From positions 28,696,826-28,760,825 of the forward strand of contig CM041115.1 of NCBI GenBank assembly GCA_023079485.1: 64,000 nt of DNA, read 5' to 3'. The position numbers were made by a program, and so were the translations under genes. The DNA is from Archilochus colubris (Eukaryota; Chordata; Aves; Apodiformes; Trochilidae). Below the pieces are notes generated by a model, which was not told the DNA's origin, did not search any database, and saw nothing but the letters and a program-made list of their open reading frames with translations. Of the stretch, positions 12,221 through 23,957 are shown one piece after another (positions within the stretch are counted from its first letter, which is position 1; each line of letters opens with the position of its first letter).

Positions 12221-13632
12221 CCTCTTTAATATGACTGATTCTCCTCAGGAAAACATTAAGGAGAATTTTGAAGCCCCTGAAAAATGGTGACAAGGTGATT
12301 CCCACTAATTTTTGTTAGATCTTCAGCATTCCAAAGGATTCCAGCTGAGATCAGACCTTGGTATTCTTCTCAGCCTTTATGACGTGCTCAAAAATTCATG
12401 TATAACATGATATATTCTTTGGCAGACACTGGCATAGTATAGTGCCTCAATGGGACATGGCAAGATTCCGTTTTGCCTTGATATTTCCATAAGGTGCTAT
12501 AAAAAGGTAATGTCTAGAATATATCTGTAGTTAGACTCCAAAAGAACATACCAAATTTTAATAGAAAGATTTATGTTGGTCTGAATGTAGCATGGATGAG
12601 AATGTGTTGTGGGCAAGGCCAGAAAGAATCACCAACAGTACTATAAGGCTGTCATGGGTTCCTGGCACCAAAATTAGCAGATCAGTTGGGTCTCAAATTT
12701 TCTATCAACAACTTCTCGAGGAACCTAGCTCAGGAGACAGGGATCTGCAAGTAACTCCTGCTGACAAGGTGCAGAAAGATGGAAGAAAAAAATCACTGTC
12801 ATCTTCTAAAATGCACAAAAAATAAAAAAGCATATGAAAAAAACGTGCAACATGAACATATGATTACCAGCTCAAGATGAACACAGGAAAAATAGGAGGA
12901 CTTGGCAGAGAGTATTCCTTGTCCTCTGTGTCTTTGAGCCAGAATTCTTGTGCAGACCTGGAGGGTTGGGTACAAGTGTGCTGGTACCCAAATACTGTGC
13001 AGTCTACTTAGACACTCTTCTGAGTGCCCTTGAATCTGTGGGCAAGAAAAAGCTGATGATGTCACTTTTGTTTAAGAATTAATATCACTGTCTATAAATT
13101 TTTACAGTGGTGCTCCTTTTTTTGAGCAAAGGAGCAGGACCTTTTCTTATAAGGAAAGGCATGAAGATTACTTCAACATCATGAACAAATAATTTTTCGT
13201 TCTAACTGTAAGTTCTATGTAGTCAGGGTAAAGAAATCAAAGATTTGGTTTTCTCATAGGCATTCATTATTATCTTGATCTTCAGCTTGTTTCAAATGCA
13301 GACATTTTTAAAAATCATGGTGAAACTCTCAGGATTCCTCACAAATACCCTCTGAACAGCAAAGTTTGTTGGTTTTGGATGGGATAGAGAAAAATTTCCT
13401 TGTTGTGGATAGTATGGGGTTATGTTTGGGATTTGTGCTGAAAAGTGTCAAAAGAAGCATGGTTTGGTGTCACTCAGCAGTGCTTACACAAAGTCAAGGC
13501 TTCTTCTGCTTCTCACAGAAGAAGTAAATAGGCATTGGGTTCACAAGAAATTGAGAGGGGACACAGCTGAGACAGCTGATCCCAAATAACTAAAGAGATA
13601 TACTCTATACCATACGATGTCATTCTCAGCAT
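12221..13632. other. Unique DNA, nothing firmly recognised
   Basis: A TGTCATGGG at about 12649 resembles the start of an avian ERVL LTR, but no matching 3' end was found. Open frames of 77 and 88 codons (12592-12825 plus, 12799-13065 minus) have no recognised domain. Confidence 0.45.
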
Positions 13633-13692
13633 GGGGGAAGAAGAAGAAAGGAAGAAGAAGGAAGAAGAAGAAGAAGAAGAAAAAGAAGAGAA
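13633..13692 (+). repeat. (GAA)n/(GGAA)n purine tract
   Basis: About 60 bases of almost pure purine with GAA as the main unit. It encodes a lysine/arginine run in one frame and a serine/phenylalanine run on the other strand; neither is a real protein. Confidence 0.9.
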
Positions 13693-16600
13693 CATTCAAA
13701 TGGTGTTTTCCTTTTCAAGTGACCACTACACATGATAGACCCCAACTTTCCTGGGCAGGGCTCAACACCTACCTGCCTTCTGATGGAAATTCCTTACTTT
13801 GTTTTGCTTGGATGTGCAGCTCTACTTTACTTATTAAACTACCTTCATCTAAACACACAAGTTTTGTCACTGTTACCCTTCTGTATCTTACTCCCATCCC
13901 ACTAGTGAAGAGTGAGTGAGTGGATCTATGGTCCTTATTTTTCAGCTGTGATTAAATCATTACACTAAGTCCACTGTGTATGTAAGTACATTTGCTTGTT
14001 CAACTACATTATTGTTGGATGGTGATGTCTTGGGCAGACCATTGTCTTCCTTTTTACTTCACTTGCTTCAATAAATGTGCCATGTAAATTTTAATTCACT
14101 ATTACTATCTATTACATGCTGAAAAATAACAGATTGGCAAGAAATTCTCTTTTCCTTTTATTTTCCACATATCACTGTTCTGCTTATTAGGTTCTGGAAC
14201 CATTTTGTTTAGCTATATATGGCTCTAAGAACATGAACAAAGGAATGCTTTCCTCCTTGCTGAAGATGGGTCTCATTATTTTTTTAAAAAACAGTAGTCT
14301 CTGTTTTGAACTTCTGATGTTTCAGTAGGTTCAAAATTAACAAGACAAGTTCACCTATCTGTCTCTAAAAAAATGAGACAGATAGCAATTCTGCTAGTTG
14401 ATTGCCAATGAAGATTAAAGTGGACAGACAGTTGAAAAGGATGCTGATGTGGATGTTTCAGAGATTTTGATTTGTGTAGTTTTTCTTTTACTACTTCTGC
14501 AATATACTGTAATTAGCATGATACAAAGATTTAGGTCTGAGTGCTTAATGAGATGTGCCTCATTTGCCCTTGTTTGGCCTTTTTAAAAATTTTCTTCACA
14601 ACTGTCCTACCTCCCTTTTTCATGCTACTTCATTAACTGAATGATCTGTTGAGACAGAGGGCTATGATACTGTCTGGTTAATACACACTTACTAGAGCAA
14701 TTAAATTTTTCTAAGCAAAGAATTTTTTTATATATGCTTTGAAATACTGTGTTTAATTTATACAGTAAATGCATGTAAACATATATCGCATATAACCATG
14801 TTAACACTTCTTTTTCTGTGATGTATGAGGTTTTGTGGTTTTCTTGGAGTGTTTGTATGAATAAAGTCTTCTATTAAATTGTGATAAAATGAACAGTGTG
14901 AAAGCAGTACAAAGGAATGGAAAAATGGGTTACTCATCGAAAAAATAACTTGTAATTATGTATCTGTAGAATCACAAGCTATGTTTTCATAGAATATCGG
15001 TTTTGTACAAATAGTAAACATGAAACTGCATGCGATGCTGTCTGAAGAAGTTCTTAGCATACAAATCCACAGTGTAATGGATACAGACGCTGAGAACAGG
15101 TGGTGTGCCAACCAAAGAGAATTAAAGCAAGTGAGGAAAACAACACTACTACAGAATTTTATTTTGTAGCCTAAGAGGGAAATTTAACAGTCTATACAGA
15201 ACTTAAAATAAACCTCTTCCCACAGCTCTACTCTCTTCGCTGGTGTCAAATAATCCATTCTTTAGATTTTTCCTTTCAAAGTCAGCAAAAAGGATTTTAA
15301 AAATTTCTTTGTCTCAAGGTAAAAAAAAAAACACTTTTACTTTCCTTAGGCTCAGACAGAATCAAGGTCAAGTCACTTTCCTGAAGGTTAAAATAAAAAA
15401 TAACTTGACACAGCTGCATCCAGCTGCATTCTATAAGAAAGTCCTCTACTGGTTCCAATGATGGTTTTTTTTGGTTTTGTTTCTTTTTTTTTTTTTTTTT
15501 CCCCAGACCCTTAGCCACTCAGAAGTGAGTAGTCTCTAAGATCTTATTTCCCTTATTAATAGTTCATATTTAATAGCATATTGATGTGCCTCTGCTTCCT
15601 AACCTTCACAACCTAGTATCCTTACTAGGAAGTCTGTTCTTCTTTTCCTATAAGGATAACAGACTGCATAAGATGCTCTTTTTTCTTTTTTAATTAGGAA
15701 TTTTTGGTATCACATGTGAGATTATCTTTTCAATTCTAAAGCAGAACAAATTCAAATTGAATCAAAGATCAATATGATTCATGTTATAAAATCTCTATTA
15801 TCAAAGCTCTGACAGCCCATATTGTATTTTTCTGGAAGAGTGTTCTTATTTTTCCCTTGATGCCCTAACATTTTTCAAAGTGTAGATGAATCTGTGTGAT
15901 ACAGATTTGCAGAGAAAACAAGCAGTGTTTGAATTAAGTTAAATGTAATATTGATTAAGAAGCACATGTGAGTGGAAAGTTTGATTTTCCAATACTTGCC
16001 CAAATGAGCAAAGATAAAACTACTTAATCAAGACCTTTTCCAGATATAAATGATTCTAAGCATCCTGAGAATGTAAATTACAATCTACACTTTTAGATAA
16101 TAATTCCAGAAGGTATTTACTGAATTTATGCACTGGTCACTAGAGAACATAAAAAAACTTCAGCTCTTCTACATAGATAGAGAACTGACATAAAATCCTG
16201 GGTGGTTTTTTTTTCAGTTGTCTGAAACTTGCATATATATTTTGCAGCTAAACATAGTCTTCAGAAAAACTTTTAACTGTAGATAGTGTGTAGGGCTGTG
16301 GAATGCTATGATGACTTAGGATGTTGCCATTCTTCCTATGTCAGGCAAATAAAAATGTGAGTATTATGTAAACTTATTCAGAGAAAATAAGGTTGTTTAA
16401 CTTAGCTATCTCGTGAAGACAGCTGAACTGAACTGAAATTACCTGGTTTCACCTGAGGAGAGAACATCTATCCATGTCATTACCTATTTTTTCCTACTGC
16501 TTCTTTTTTGGACCATCCTTAGCAAATAAAAATCATGTTTAATTTGGATTACCACATACAACGCAAATAATTTTCAAGCAAAAACTGTTCTCCTAAGTAA

Positions 16601-17187
16601 CATTTGTTAAATTAGTCTTCATTGTAAATTTTCATAATATAATTTCTGTGTTCTCTGAAGCTGCAATAGGTACTAAGAAAATGCATAAAGAGCAGTCATC
16701 AACCTAACTTTTCCCTTAACAACATGAAATCTGACTTCTTTTTAATTGTTGCATTTTGGGGTTTTTTTTCAGACTATTGTCTCCTAGTTATGGCTAAAAA
16801 ACAAACTAAAAGATTTGGAACTCCATAAAGGTAACTTAAAATTGTCTTTCTCCAAATAAAATATTTGGATTCTTTAGCTTCATAGACAATGCTTATGCTT
16901 GTTAATATCATTTAAGTGAAGATTTTTTAGCTATGTGTATCTTAGCTCATTTTACAATATGTGCTTTGTCTTTAAGTCACTATGGCTTTCTTTGCTTCAA
17001 TAAAAACGGACATCATTGACCCCAGCTTGGCAGTGGATGAAGGTAATCTTGGTTTTTTCTTAGAGACAATCTACACTGCGTCACAAAAATCAAACTAACA
17101 CTTATATGATCATGCTGAACTGACCTAACCATTGTATCTTCATTAATGGAAAGTATCACAGAGAAACCAGAATAGCTGTATTTTTCT
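13693..17187. other. Unique DNA with short homopolymers
   Basis: About 3.5 kb without recognised genes or transposons. A T-rich run lies at 15484-15500. Confidence 0.5.
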
Positions 17188-17279
17188 AAAAAAAACCCAA
17201 ACAAAACAACAACCCCCCCAAAAAAACCCCAAAACAAAACAAACCCCCAAGCAAGCAAACAAAAAACCCCAAACAAACC
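17188..17279 (+). repeat. A/C-only low-complexity tract
   Basis: Almost only A and C over 92 bases, with C runs of 7, 4, 5 and 4 at about 17213, 17227, 17244 and 17267. The complementary strand is G/T-rich with four G runs separated by long T-rich loops. Confidence 0.9.
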
Positions 17280-17949
17280 TTTGTTTTAATGTAACTGGGA
17301 TGTGTAATAAAAAACAAACCAGATTTTTTTTAACCTAAATCCTAGAGGGTAGATCAAAAGAATTTCTACTACCTTGATGTGAGCTTATAATTCCTAAATT
17401 TATCCATATGCTAATTTCATGGTTCTATTTCCACTCCTTGTTGGTCAGAGTAGGAGTACAGAAATGACATTAACAGGATTTTGAACTAGGTTCTAAGCAG
17501 ATCATTGAATTTGCCTCCTGTATATTCCTCTTCTGATATTTTTTTTTTTTTTTGTAATCTCAGATTTACTTTAAATCCTCTTAAGTTACTGAAGTAAATA
17601 AAGAACCTTTGCCAGATTTCCCACTTGAAATTATTAATAGAAATTGCATAGCTAACCAACCATAGCTGTAGGATTAGCTGATAATGCTTGACTGTTCTTT
17701 AGAGTGTACTTTTTCTCTGTGTAGTGTTTTCTGAAACAGATCTAGCTGCATTATTTCTATACAGATGAGGGTTGTCCTGCTGAGAATAATTTTTAAGCTA
17801 TAGCAGAAGAAATCTACTGGTCATACACAAAATTGCAATTTTTGGCACTATATAGGATTTATAGTATGATTTTGGGTTCAGATTATTCAGATTGTTATTA
17901 ATAGTAGAATTATTATAATGGTGGAATAACAATAATAATTGGTACTTCC
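17280..17949. other. Unique DNA, nothing recognised
   Basis: A+T-rich spacer ahead of a long CR1 copy. Confidence 0.5.
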
Positions 17950-18455
17950 CTGGACTTGAAGAGAACACTTTGACCTCTTCAGGGATCTCCTTGGTAGAGT
18001 GTCACGGGATAGAGTCCTGGGTGGGAGAGGAGCCCAAGAAGGCTGGTCAGTATTCAAGGATCTCCTCCTCCAAGCCCAGCAGCAATTTGTTTCCAGAAAG
18101 AGGAAGTAAAACAAGAACTCTAAGAGATCTGCATAGATGGACATGGAGCTTCTGGACAAACTTAGATGGAAGAAGAAAGTCTACAGAATGTAGAAGCCAG
18201 GAGGTTGTCAAACAAAGAGATAGTCCAAGCAGCCAGGGACCAGCTGAAGAAAGCAAAAGCCCTGATAGGATTATATCTGACCAGGGATATCAAGGGTAGT
18301 AAGAAAATTTTCTACAGGTACATTGGTGATAAAGGCAGACTAGGAAAAAAAGGTGGGCACTCCCCAGAAGAAAACGGGAGATCAGGTTATGCTGCATATG
18401 GAGAAAGCTGAGGTACTCAAGGGCTTTTTTTCTTCTGTCTTCACAAGCATCTAAT

Positions 18456-18462
18456 CAAGTTG
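18456..18462 (+). repeat. Short repeat CAAGTTG, left of the nested CR1
   Basis: The same seven bases recur at 18659-18665, directly after the nested tail. They may be a small target duplication, though CR1 insertions usually make none or irregular ones. Confidence 0.5.
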
Positions 18463-18658
18463 GGTGATGACACACTGCAAAATGTTGCCCAGGGAACTTG
18501 TGGCTGTCCCCTCCTTCGAAGTGTTCAAGGCCAAGTTGGATGCAGCTTTAAGAAACTTGATATAGTGGGAGGTTTTCCTGCCCATGCTGTATGGCAGCGG
18601 GGGGTTGAACTACTTGATTTTAACATCCCTTCCAACCCAAACCATTCCATTATTCTAC
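18463..18658 (+). mobile_element. CR1 3' tail nested inside another CR1
   Basis: It begins in the final ORF2 codons (TTGCCCAGGGAACTTGTGG…, the N-R-L-P-x-E-V-V segment) and runs through a 3' UTR with GGGGGTTGAACTACTTGATT, ending CCATTCCATTATTCTA. Host CR1 sequence stops just before it (…CACAAGCATCTAATCAAGTTG) and resumes just after (CAAGTTGCAGAGGACAAAG), which is the expected order within a single CR1. The insert is therefore younger than its host copy. Confidence 0.85.
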
Positions 18659-20126
18659 CAAGTTGCAGAGGACAAAGACAGAGACTGGGAGAATAAAGAA
18701 ATGTCCCTTGTCGGAGAAGAGTGGGTTCAAGACCACATAAAGAACCTGAAAGTATACAAGTCCATGGGACCTGACAAGAATCGCCCATGACTCCTGAGGG
18801 AACTGGTGGATGAAGATGCAGATACTTTCTATAATATTTGAAAAGTGTCAGTCTGATGAAGTTCCCACTCACTAGGAAAGAAGAAATATAGTTCCCTTTC
18901 CAAGAAGGGAAAATAAGAAAATCTGGAGGAAAAAAGGCCAGTCAGTCTCACCTCTGTGCCTCGGAAGATTACTGAGAAGATCTTCCTGAAAATTCTGGTA
19001 AATTATATGGAAATTATGGATATGATTTGTGACAATAAATATGGCTTCACTAAGGGCAAACCATGCATGACAACTTGATTGGCCTGATCCAGTGAGGTCA
19101 CAGCATCAATGGACAAGGGGAGAGCAACTGCCATCACTGTCCCACATGACAATCGTTGTCTTTAATTGGAAAGATATGGGTCCAACGGATGGACCACTCA
19201 CTAGATAATGAATTGACTGCATTCAAAGAATAGTGGTCAATGGCTTGATGTGCAAATGGAGACCAGTGATGAGCTGAGTTCCTCAAGGATCAGTACTGGG
19301 TTCAGTGTTTAACATCTTTGTAGGAGACATGGATGATAGAGCTGAGTGCAGCCTCAGCTGATGACACCAAGCTGTGTGGTGCAGCTGACCCTCTGGAGGG
19401 AAGGGATGCCATAGACAGGGACCTTGACAGACTTGACATGTGAGCCCTTGCAAACTTCCCTTTTGAACTTCACACAGTTCAAAAAGGACGATTGCAAGGT
19501 CCTGTGCATGCAATGGAGCAGCCCAAAGAACAATTGCAATCTGGGCAAAGAATGGATTGAAAACAGTCCCACTAAGAAGGGCTTTGAGGTGATGAGTCAT
19601 CAGTGTGCTTCTTTGCTCTTGTGAGACCATGTCTGGAGTACTGTGTCCAATTTTGAAGCCTCTAACAAATGAATGACATGGAATGGTTGGAGTAAGTCCT
19701 GAGGAGGGTCACAAAGATGGTCGTAGGGCTGGAGCACCTCTCCCATGAAGACAAGGTGAGAGTTTAGGTTATTCATATTGGAGAAGAGAAGGCTCCAGGC
19801 AGACCTTATAGCAGCCTTCCAGTACTTTAAAGGGGCCTATGGGAAAGCTGGGGAGGAACTTTTTACAAGGATGTGTAGTGGTGAAAACAGGGTAATGGTT
19901 TTAAGCAGGAAGAGGTTAGATTTAAGTTAGACTCTTGAAAGAAATTCATTACTGACAGGGTGTGAGGCACTGGAAGAGGTTGCCCAGGGAAGTTATGTAT
20001 GTCTCATCTCCAGAGGCACTCAAGACCAGGCTGGAGGGGGCTTTGAGCAGCCTGGTATAGTGGAAGGTCCCCCTGCCCCTGCAGGGGTTTGAAACTAAAT
20101 GGTCTTCAACTCAAACCATTTTATGG

Positions 20127-20858
20127 GTAATCTCTCTTTCTGGCCCCTTCAGTTAAGCAAAAAATACCTATGCTGCATTCTCAGAAATATCTAATAGAAT
20201 TATTACAGAAGAATTTCTGGATTTTTCAATTTTCAAAACACTATGTGCTGTAATAAGGTTATTTTAAGAGTGTGAGCAACTAGCTTAAAGACTTAGCACT
20301 TCAGTCCTAATGTAGCATTTATAATACCTGCAGGATAATGGTCAGCCTGGTCAAGCTTTATAGGTGCTGGGAATTGAAGTCTCACAATATAGTGTGAGTC
20401 TTTTATTCATGATGAGTCTCTCTACGGCTTTTATATCAATGGACAAAGGAAAACAGGTACATAGGTAGCCTGAATTTATATTGTTGCAGTCTGTAGTCTT
20501 GTAGTCAATACAGCAGTATTTCTCAATGTTACCAGTTACAGCATTAGAGGGTTACTGAGCCAGATGTTCACAGATTTAATATCCCTTAAAGTATAGCATC
20601 TATGTCTCACCTCAGAAAGAAAGACCAGTTCTCTACAGTGCATTTCTAAATTCTAGAGGCTTTTTCTTTTTCTTCTATTTATCTCTTTGATTTGGGAATG
20701 GGAAAGATTTTTGTAAAGTGCATCTTTTATCATTCAACATGCTATAATCACTTCTACTGCTGAATATCTACTAATCTACTGAGTACTCGCATTACAATAC
20801 CCATTATCTTTTGAATTTTAAAAGACAGTTTTTGAATTTATCATTATATGTGTGTATG
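20127..20858. other. Unique DNA, nothing recognised
   Basis: A+T-rich spacer between CR1 pieces. Confidence 0.5.
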
Positions 20859-20912
20859 AGAGAATCATAAAGTAGTTTTGGTTGAAAGGCACCTTTTGAA
20901 ATAATCTATCAG
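20859..20912 (-). mobile_element. CR1 3' end remnant, reversed
   Basis: About 55 bases read as the complement of a CR1 tail (AGAATCATAAAGTAGTTTTGG then a diverged ACCTT…ATCTA block). Very short and diverged. Confidence 0.55.
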
Positions 20913-21347
20913 CAGTTAGTTCATACTAACTTCTCAAAGATGAGCCAGTTTTGATCAGGTTTTCTAAGGACCAGGCACACATAACTGTTCATATATAAGG
21001 GGTCATTTGTTCCAAGGATTAGCTGCATTCTCAGTGTCCATGCAGTCCATGCAAGCCAACCATGCACAAACCCTCCTACAAAATGGTGAGTGAGGCACCT
21101 GCTCTCCACCATAACACAGTACTGCAAGCTCTTTCTAGAGACCAGGTGATTCAGAAAGGACTCACAGTCTTTGATCAGTAAGTTGCAATTTCTGTCCTCT
21201 GTGCATGAGAAAAGAAACTGCAGCCATGTAGAGGGGTTCACCCCATCATCACTGGATAAATCTCCGTCTGGTCTCCAATGAAATGTAACCTGGAGATGTA
21301 GTATGCTAGCAGCTCACCAGGTATATCATGGCTTGAAAGAATCTGCT
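20913..21347. other. Unassigned DNA next to a candidate LTR
   Basis: A 106-codon reverse open frame (20921-21241) reads away from the candidate LTR at 21348. It could be leader or internal sequence of the same endogenous retrovirus, but I recognise no gag or pol motif. Confidence 0.3.
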
Positions 21348-21780
21348 TGTTACCTTTTTAACCAAACTCTTAAAACCGAGATATAGAGACTGCGATTAGG
21401 AGGGAGACATGGTTTTATTTGATTTTGTGCAGAATCAGCCATTTGGGGAATATTTCCCTAATCAAGGACACCATTGCTCACATAGCTTTACCTATTTATA
21501 CACTGAAGCTTATATCACCAGCCTACATATTCTTATACATCACACTAATTCCCAGCTACCTAAAAATTTGCTTAACACTAACATTGCAAACCAAACTACT
21601 CACACATGGAGGTCTTAGGCTGTGGCTGGTAGTTGTTTGGGCAGGTGCTCCCTACTCATTCGCAGGCGAAGTTGACTTCAGGAATCTTCTGTTCTTGCCT
21701 TCTTACCAAATGATGTTTCAAGCATTTTTGTGTATCTTCTGGTGCTTGATGGCTTAAGTCTTCATGGCCATTAAGATACA
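21348..21780 (-). mobile_element. Candidate endogenous retrovirus LTR, reversed
   Basis: On the minus strand a TATAAATA box (21493-21500) is followed about 80 bases later by AATAAA (21414-21419) and then by about 65 bases ending …GGTAACA at 21348. This spacing of promoter, polyadenylation signal and 3' end is typical of a retroviral LTR. The opposite end could be TGTATC at 21780. No target-site duplication was found, and the terminal repeats are only TGT/ACA, so the limits are approximate. Family unknown. Confidence 0.45.
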
Positions 21781-22168
21781 AAGTTTCATCCTGACCTTGT
21801 GAATATTTTGCTCCAGGCATTAAAGCTTCCAAACAGTATCTGAAAACATCAGAAAGCCCAATTTTGACCTCTTCAAACAGTTGCTGGGGGAAATCCTATG
21901 GGATAGAGTACTAGAAGGTAAAGGGGCCCAAGATGGTTGGTTATCATTAAAGGACCACTTCTTCAGATGCCAAGACCAATGCATCCCAATGGGAAGGAAA
22001 TCAAGAAAGAAGAGCAGGAGACCAGTATGCTTGAACAGGGAGCTGCTAGGTAAACTCAAATGGAAGAAGAGAACCTACAGATAGTGAAAGGAAGGGCTGG
22101 CAACTTGAGAGGAATATAAGGCTGCTGTCTGAGAATAGAGAGAGGCAGCTAGGAAAGCTAAAGATTCC

Positions 22169-22423
22169 TTGGAATTAAGCTTTGCAAGAGAGGTCAAGGA
22201 CAACAGGAAGGGCTTCCTCAAATACACAGCCGATAGAACTAAAACTAGATGCAATGCAGTCCCACTGCTGCTGGTGACAGAAGATACAAAGAAGAGAGAT
22301 TTGCTGAACACTTTCTTTGCTTCTGTGTACACTGCTGGAGGTTGTCCTCAGGAGCCCCAGCCCCCTAAGGCTGCTGAGGAAGTCAGGGTAAAGGATGAGT
22401 TTGTCTTGGTTGACGAGGGATAG
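22169..22423 (+). pseudogene. CR1 ORF2 linker upstream of RT
   Basis: Contains the lysine-rich linker followed by 'NRKGFLKYTADRTKT' and 'LLNTFFASVYT', where CR1 ORF2 usually has a KxFFxYV-like segment and an 'LLNAFFASVF'-like one. A TAG stop ends it at 22421. It is in the same phase as the next piece of the frame. Confidence 0.8.
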
Positions 22424-22483
22424 GTTAAGGATCAGTTAATGAGGCTGGACATCCATCAATCCATGGATTGATGGCCTGGTGGG

Positions 22484-23119
22484 ATGCACACAGAGGTGCT
22501 GAGGGAACTGGTGGATGTCATTGCTAGACCACACTCCATCATCTTTGGTAAGCTGTTGGGAACAGGAGAGGTGCCTGAGGACTGGAGGAAAGCAAATGTC
22601 ACTCCAGTCTTCAAGAAAGGCAAGAAAGAGGACCCAGGTAACTACAGACCAGACAGCCTCACCTCCACCCCTGGAAAAGTGATGGAACAACTCATTCTTG
22701 GTGCTGTCTCTAGGCACGTCAAGGACAAAAGTCTTATCAGGAAGAGGAAGTCATGTCTGACCAGCCTGGTAGCCTTCTATGATGATGTAAGTAGGTGGAT
22801 GGATGATGGCAGAGCAGTAGACATGGTCTATCTTGATTTCCGTAAGGCATTTGACACCATCTCCCACAGCATCCTTGGAGCTAAACTGAAGAAGTGTGGC
22901 CTGGATGATTGGGTGATCAGGAGCTGGTTGAAGGATAGAAGCCAGAGAGTTGTAGTCAGTGGGATGGAGTCTTGTTGGAAATCTGTTTCTAGTGGAGACC
23001 CTCAAGGGTCAGTATTGGGGCCAGTACTATTCAATATATTTTTTGATGACCTGGATGAGGGAATAGAGTGTACTGTCAGCAAGTCTGTTGATGACACAAA
23101 ACTGGGTGGGAGTGGATGA
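22484..23119 (+). pseudogene. CR1 reverse transcriptase domain (211 codons)
   Basis: This is the RT palm and fingers region of ORF2. '[20 protein letters not shown]' is the family's W-K-x-A-x-V-x-P-(I/V)-F-K-K-G block, followed by 'NYRPDSLTS'. Motif A is [14 protein letters not shown] (about 22828-22869). Motif B is [14 protein letters not shown] (about 23000-23041), the form typical of CR1/L2-type elements. Motif C is SVDDTKLG (about 23083-23106), where the family usually has FADDTKL. Both aspartates of the DD pair remain, but the phenylalanine-alanine is changed to serine-valine. A shift and TGA stop end the frame at 23119. In an active element this enzyme copies the RNA at the nicked target. 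Confidence 0.92.
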
Positions 23120-23609
23120 CATCTCAGAAAGCTGTGCTGCCATGCAGAGGGCCCTAGGCATGGAGAGATGGACTGGGAGAAATTTAATGTATTACAACAA
23201 GGGCAAGTGTAAAGTCTTGCATCTGGGAAAGAACAACCCCAGGTACCAGTACAGGTTGGGGACGGAGCTGTTGGAGAGCAGCACAGGGGAAAGGGACCTG
23301 GGGGTGCTGGTGGATAGAAGGATGACCATGAGCCAGCAATGTGTCCTTGTGGGCAAGAAGGCCAATGGCATCCTGGGGTGCATTAGAAGGGGGGTGACTA
23401 GTAGGTCAAGAGAGGTTCTCTTCCCCCTCTACTCTGCCCTGGTGAGGCCACATCTGGAATATTGTGTCCAGTTCTGGGCCCCTCTGTTCAAAAAGAACAG
23501 GATATTGCTTGAAAGAATCCAGCTCAGAGAAACCAAGGGAGAGGAACATCTCCCTTATGAGGAGAGGCTAAGGAGCTGGGTCTGTTCAACTTGGAGAAGA
23601 GGAGAATGA
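23088..23609 (+). pseudogene. CR1 ORF2 post-RT region (shifted frame)
   Basis: From about 23120 the frame carries the thumb and downstream region: '[20 protein letters not shown]', '[19 protein letters not shown]', '[20 protein letters not shown]' and 'HLPYEERLR'. The same segments occur in the 232-codon frame at 47228 with high similarity. It ends in frameshifted sequence; '[11 protein letters not shown]' at its end reads out of phase with the [14 protein letters not shown] segment. Confidence 0.9.
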
Positions 23610-23875
23610 GAGGTGACCCCATTAATGTTTATAAATATGTGAGGAGTGAGTGCCAGGAGGATGGAGTGAAGCTTTTCTCAGGGGTGACTAACAATAGGAC
23701 AAGGGGCAATGGTTATAAACTGGAGCAGAAGTGGTTCAGTATAAGTATTATGAGAAATTGTTTCACTGTGAAGGTGCCAGAGCACTGGAACAGGCTGCCC
23801 AGGGAGGTTGTAGAGTCTCCTTCCCTGGAGATGTTCAAAGCCTACCTGGATGCATTCCTGTGTGACCTGATATAG
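23591..23875 (+). pseudogene. CR1 ORF2 C-terminus
   Basis: The frame returns to the earlier phase with '[20 protein letters not shown]' and ends with '[20 protein letters not shown]' just before the stop at about 23873. This is the normal C-terminal end of CR1 ORF2, so the 3' coding end is complete. Confidence 0.9.
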
Positions 23876-23957
23876 GTGACCCTTCTTGGGCAGGGGGGAT
23901 TGGAATAGATGATCTTTTGAGGTCCCTTACAACCCCTAATTTTCTATGATTCTATGA

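Larger units (their letters stand above)
17950..20126 (+). mobile_element. CR1 LINE, long degraded copy with a nested insertion
   Basis: The copy spans most of the second half of CR1. It starts in the endonuclease-RT linker (TGACCTCTTCAGGGATCTCC, then a GGTCAATATTCAAGGATCTCC-like block), runs through the lysine-rich linker (18166-18411) and then the RT region (18660-19440). In the RT region the 'MGPDKNRP' segment at about 18763-18789 corresponds to the family's MGPDxxHP. It continues through the C-terminal region (19480-20040) to a 3' UTR ending near CCATTTTATGG. RT motif A cannot be read, and frameshifts and stops are dense. A second CR1 tail interrupts it at 18463-18658. Host and insert have the same orientation. 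Confidence 0.9.
21808..23957 (+). mobile_element. CR1 LINE, long copy with readable reverse transcriptase
   Basis: This CR1 of about 2.15 kb is 5'-truncated in the endonuclease-RT linker and complete at the 3' end. The ORF2 frame can be followed from about 21880 in one phase. It has in-frame stops near 22082 and 22421 and again just before 22484, a shift to another phase at about 23110, and a shift back at about 23570-23600. The 3' UTR has GGGGGGATTGGAATAGATGATC, and the tail reads TTTCTATGATTCTATGA. Its tail type (…AACCCCTA…TTCTATG) matches the copy at 47229. The RT motifs are described in the separate entries. It cannot make a working ORF2 protein. Confidence 0.95.

Noticed and set aside
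12649..13100. TGTCATGGGTTCCTGG resembling the start of an ERVL LTR
   Set aside because: No ending …GACA, poly(A) signal at the right distance or target duplication could be found downstream.
13513..13919. Lysine-rich or serine-rich open frames around 13.6 kb
   Set aside because: Both are translations of the GAA-type microsatellite.
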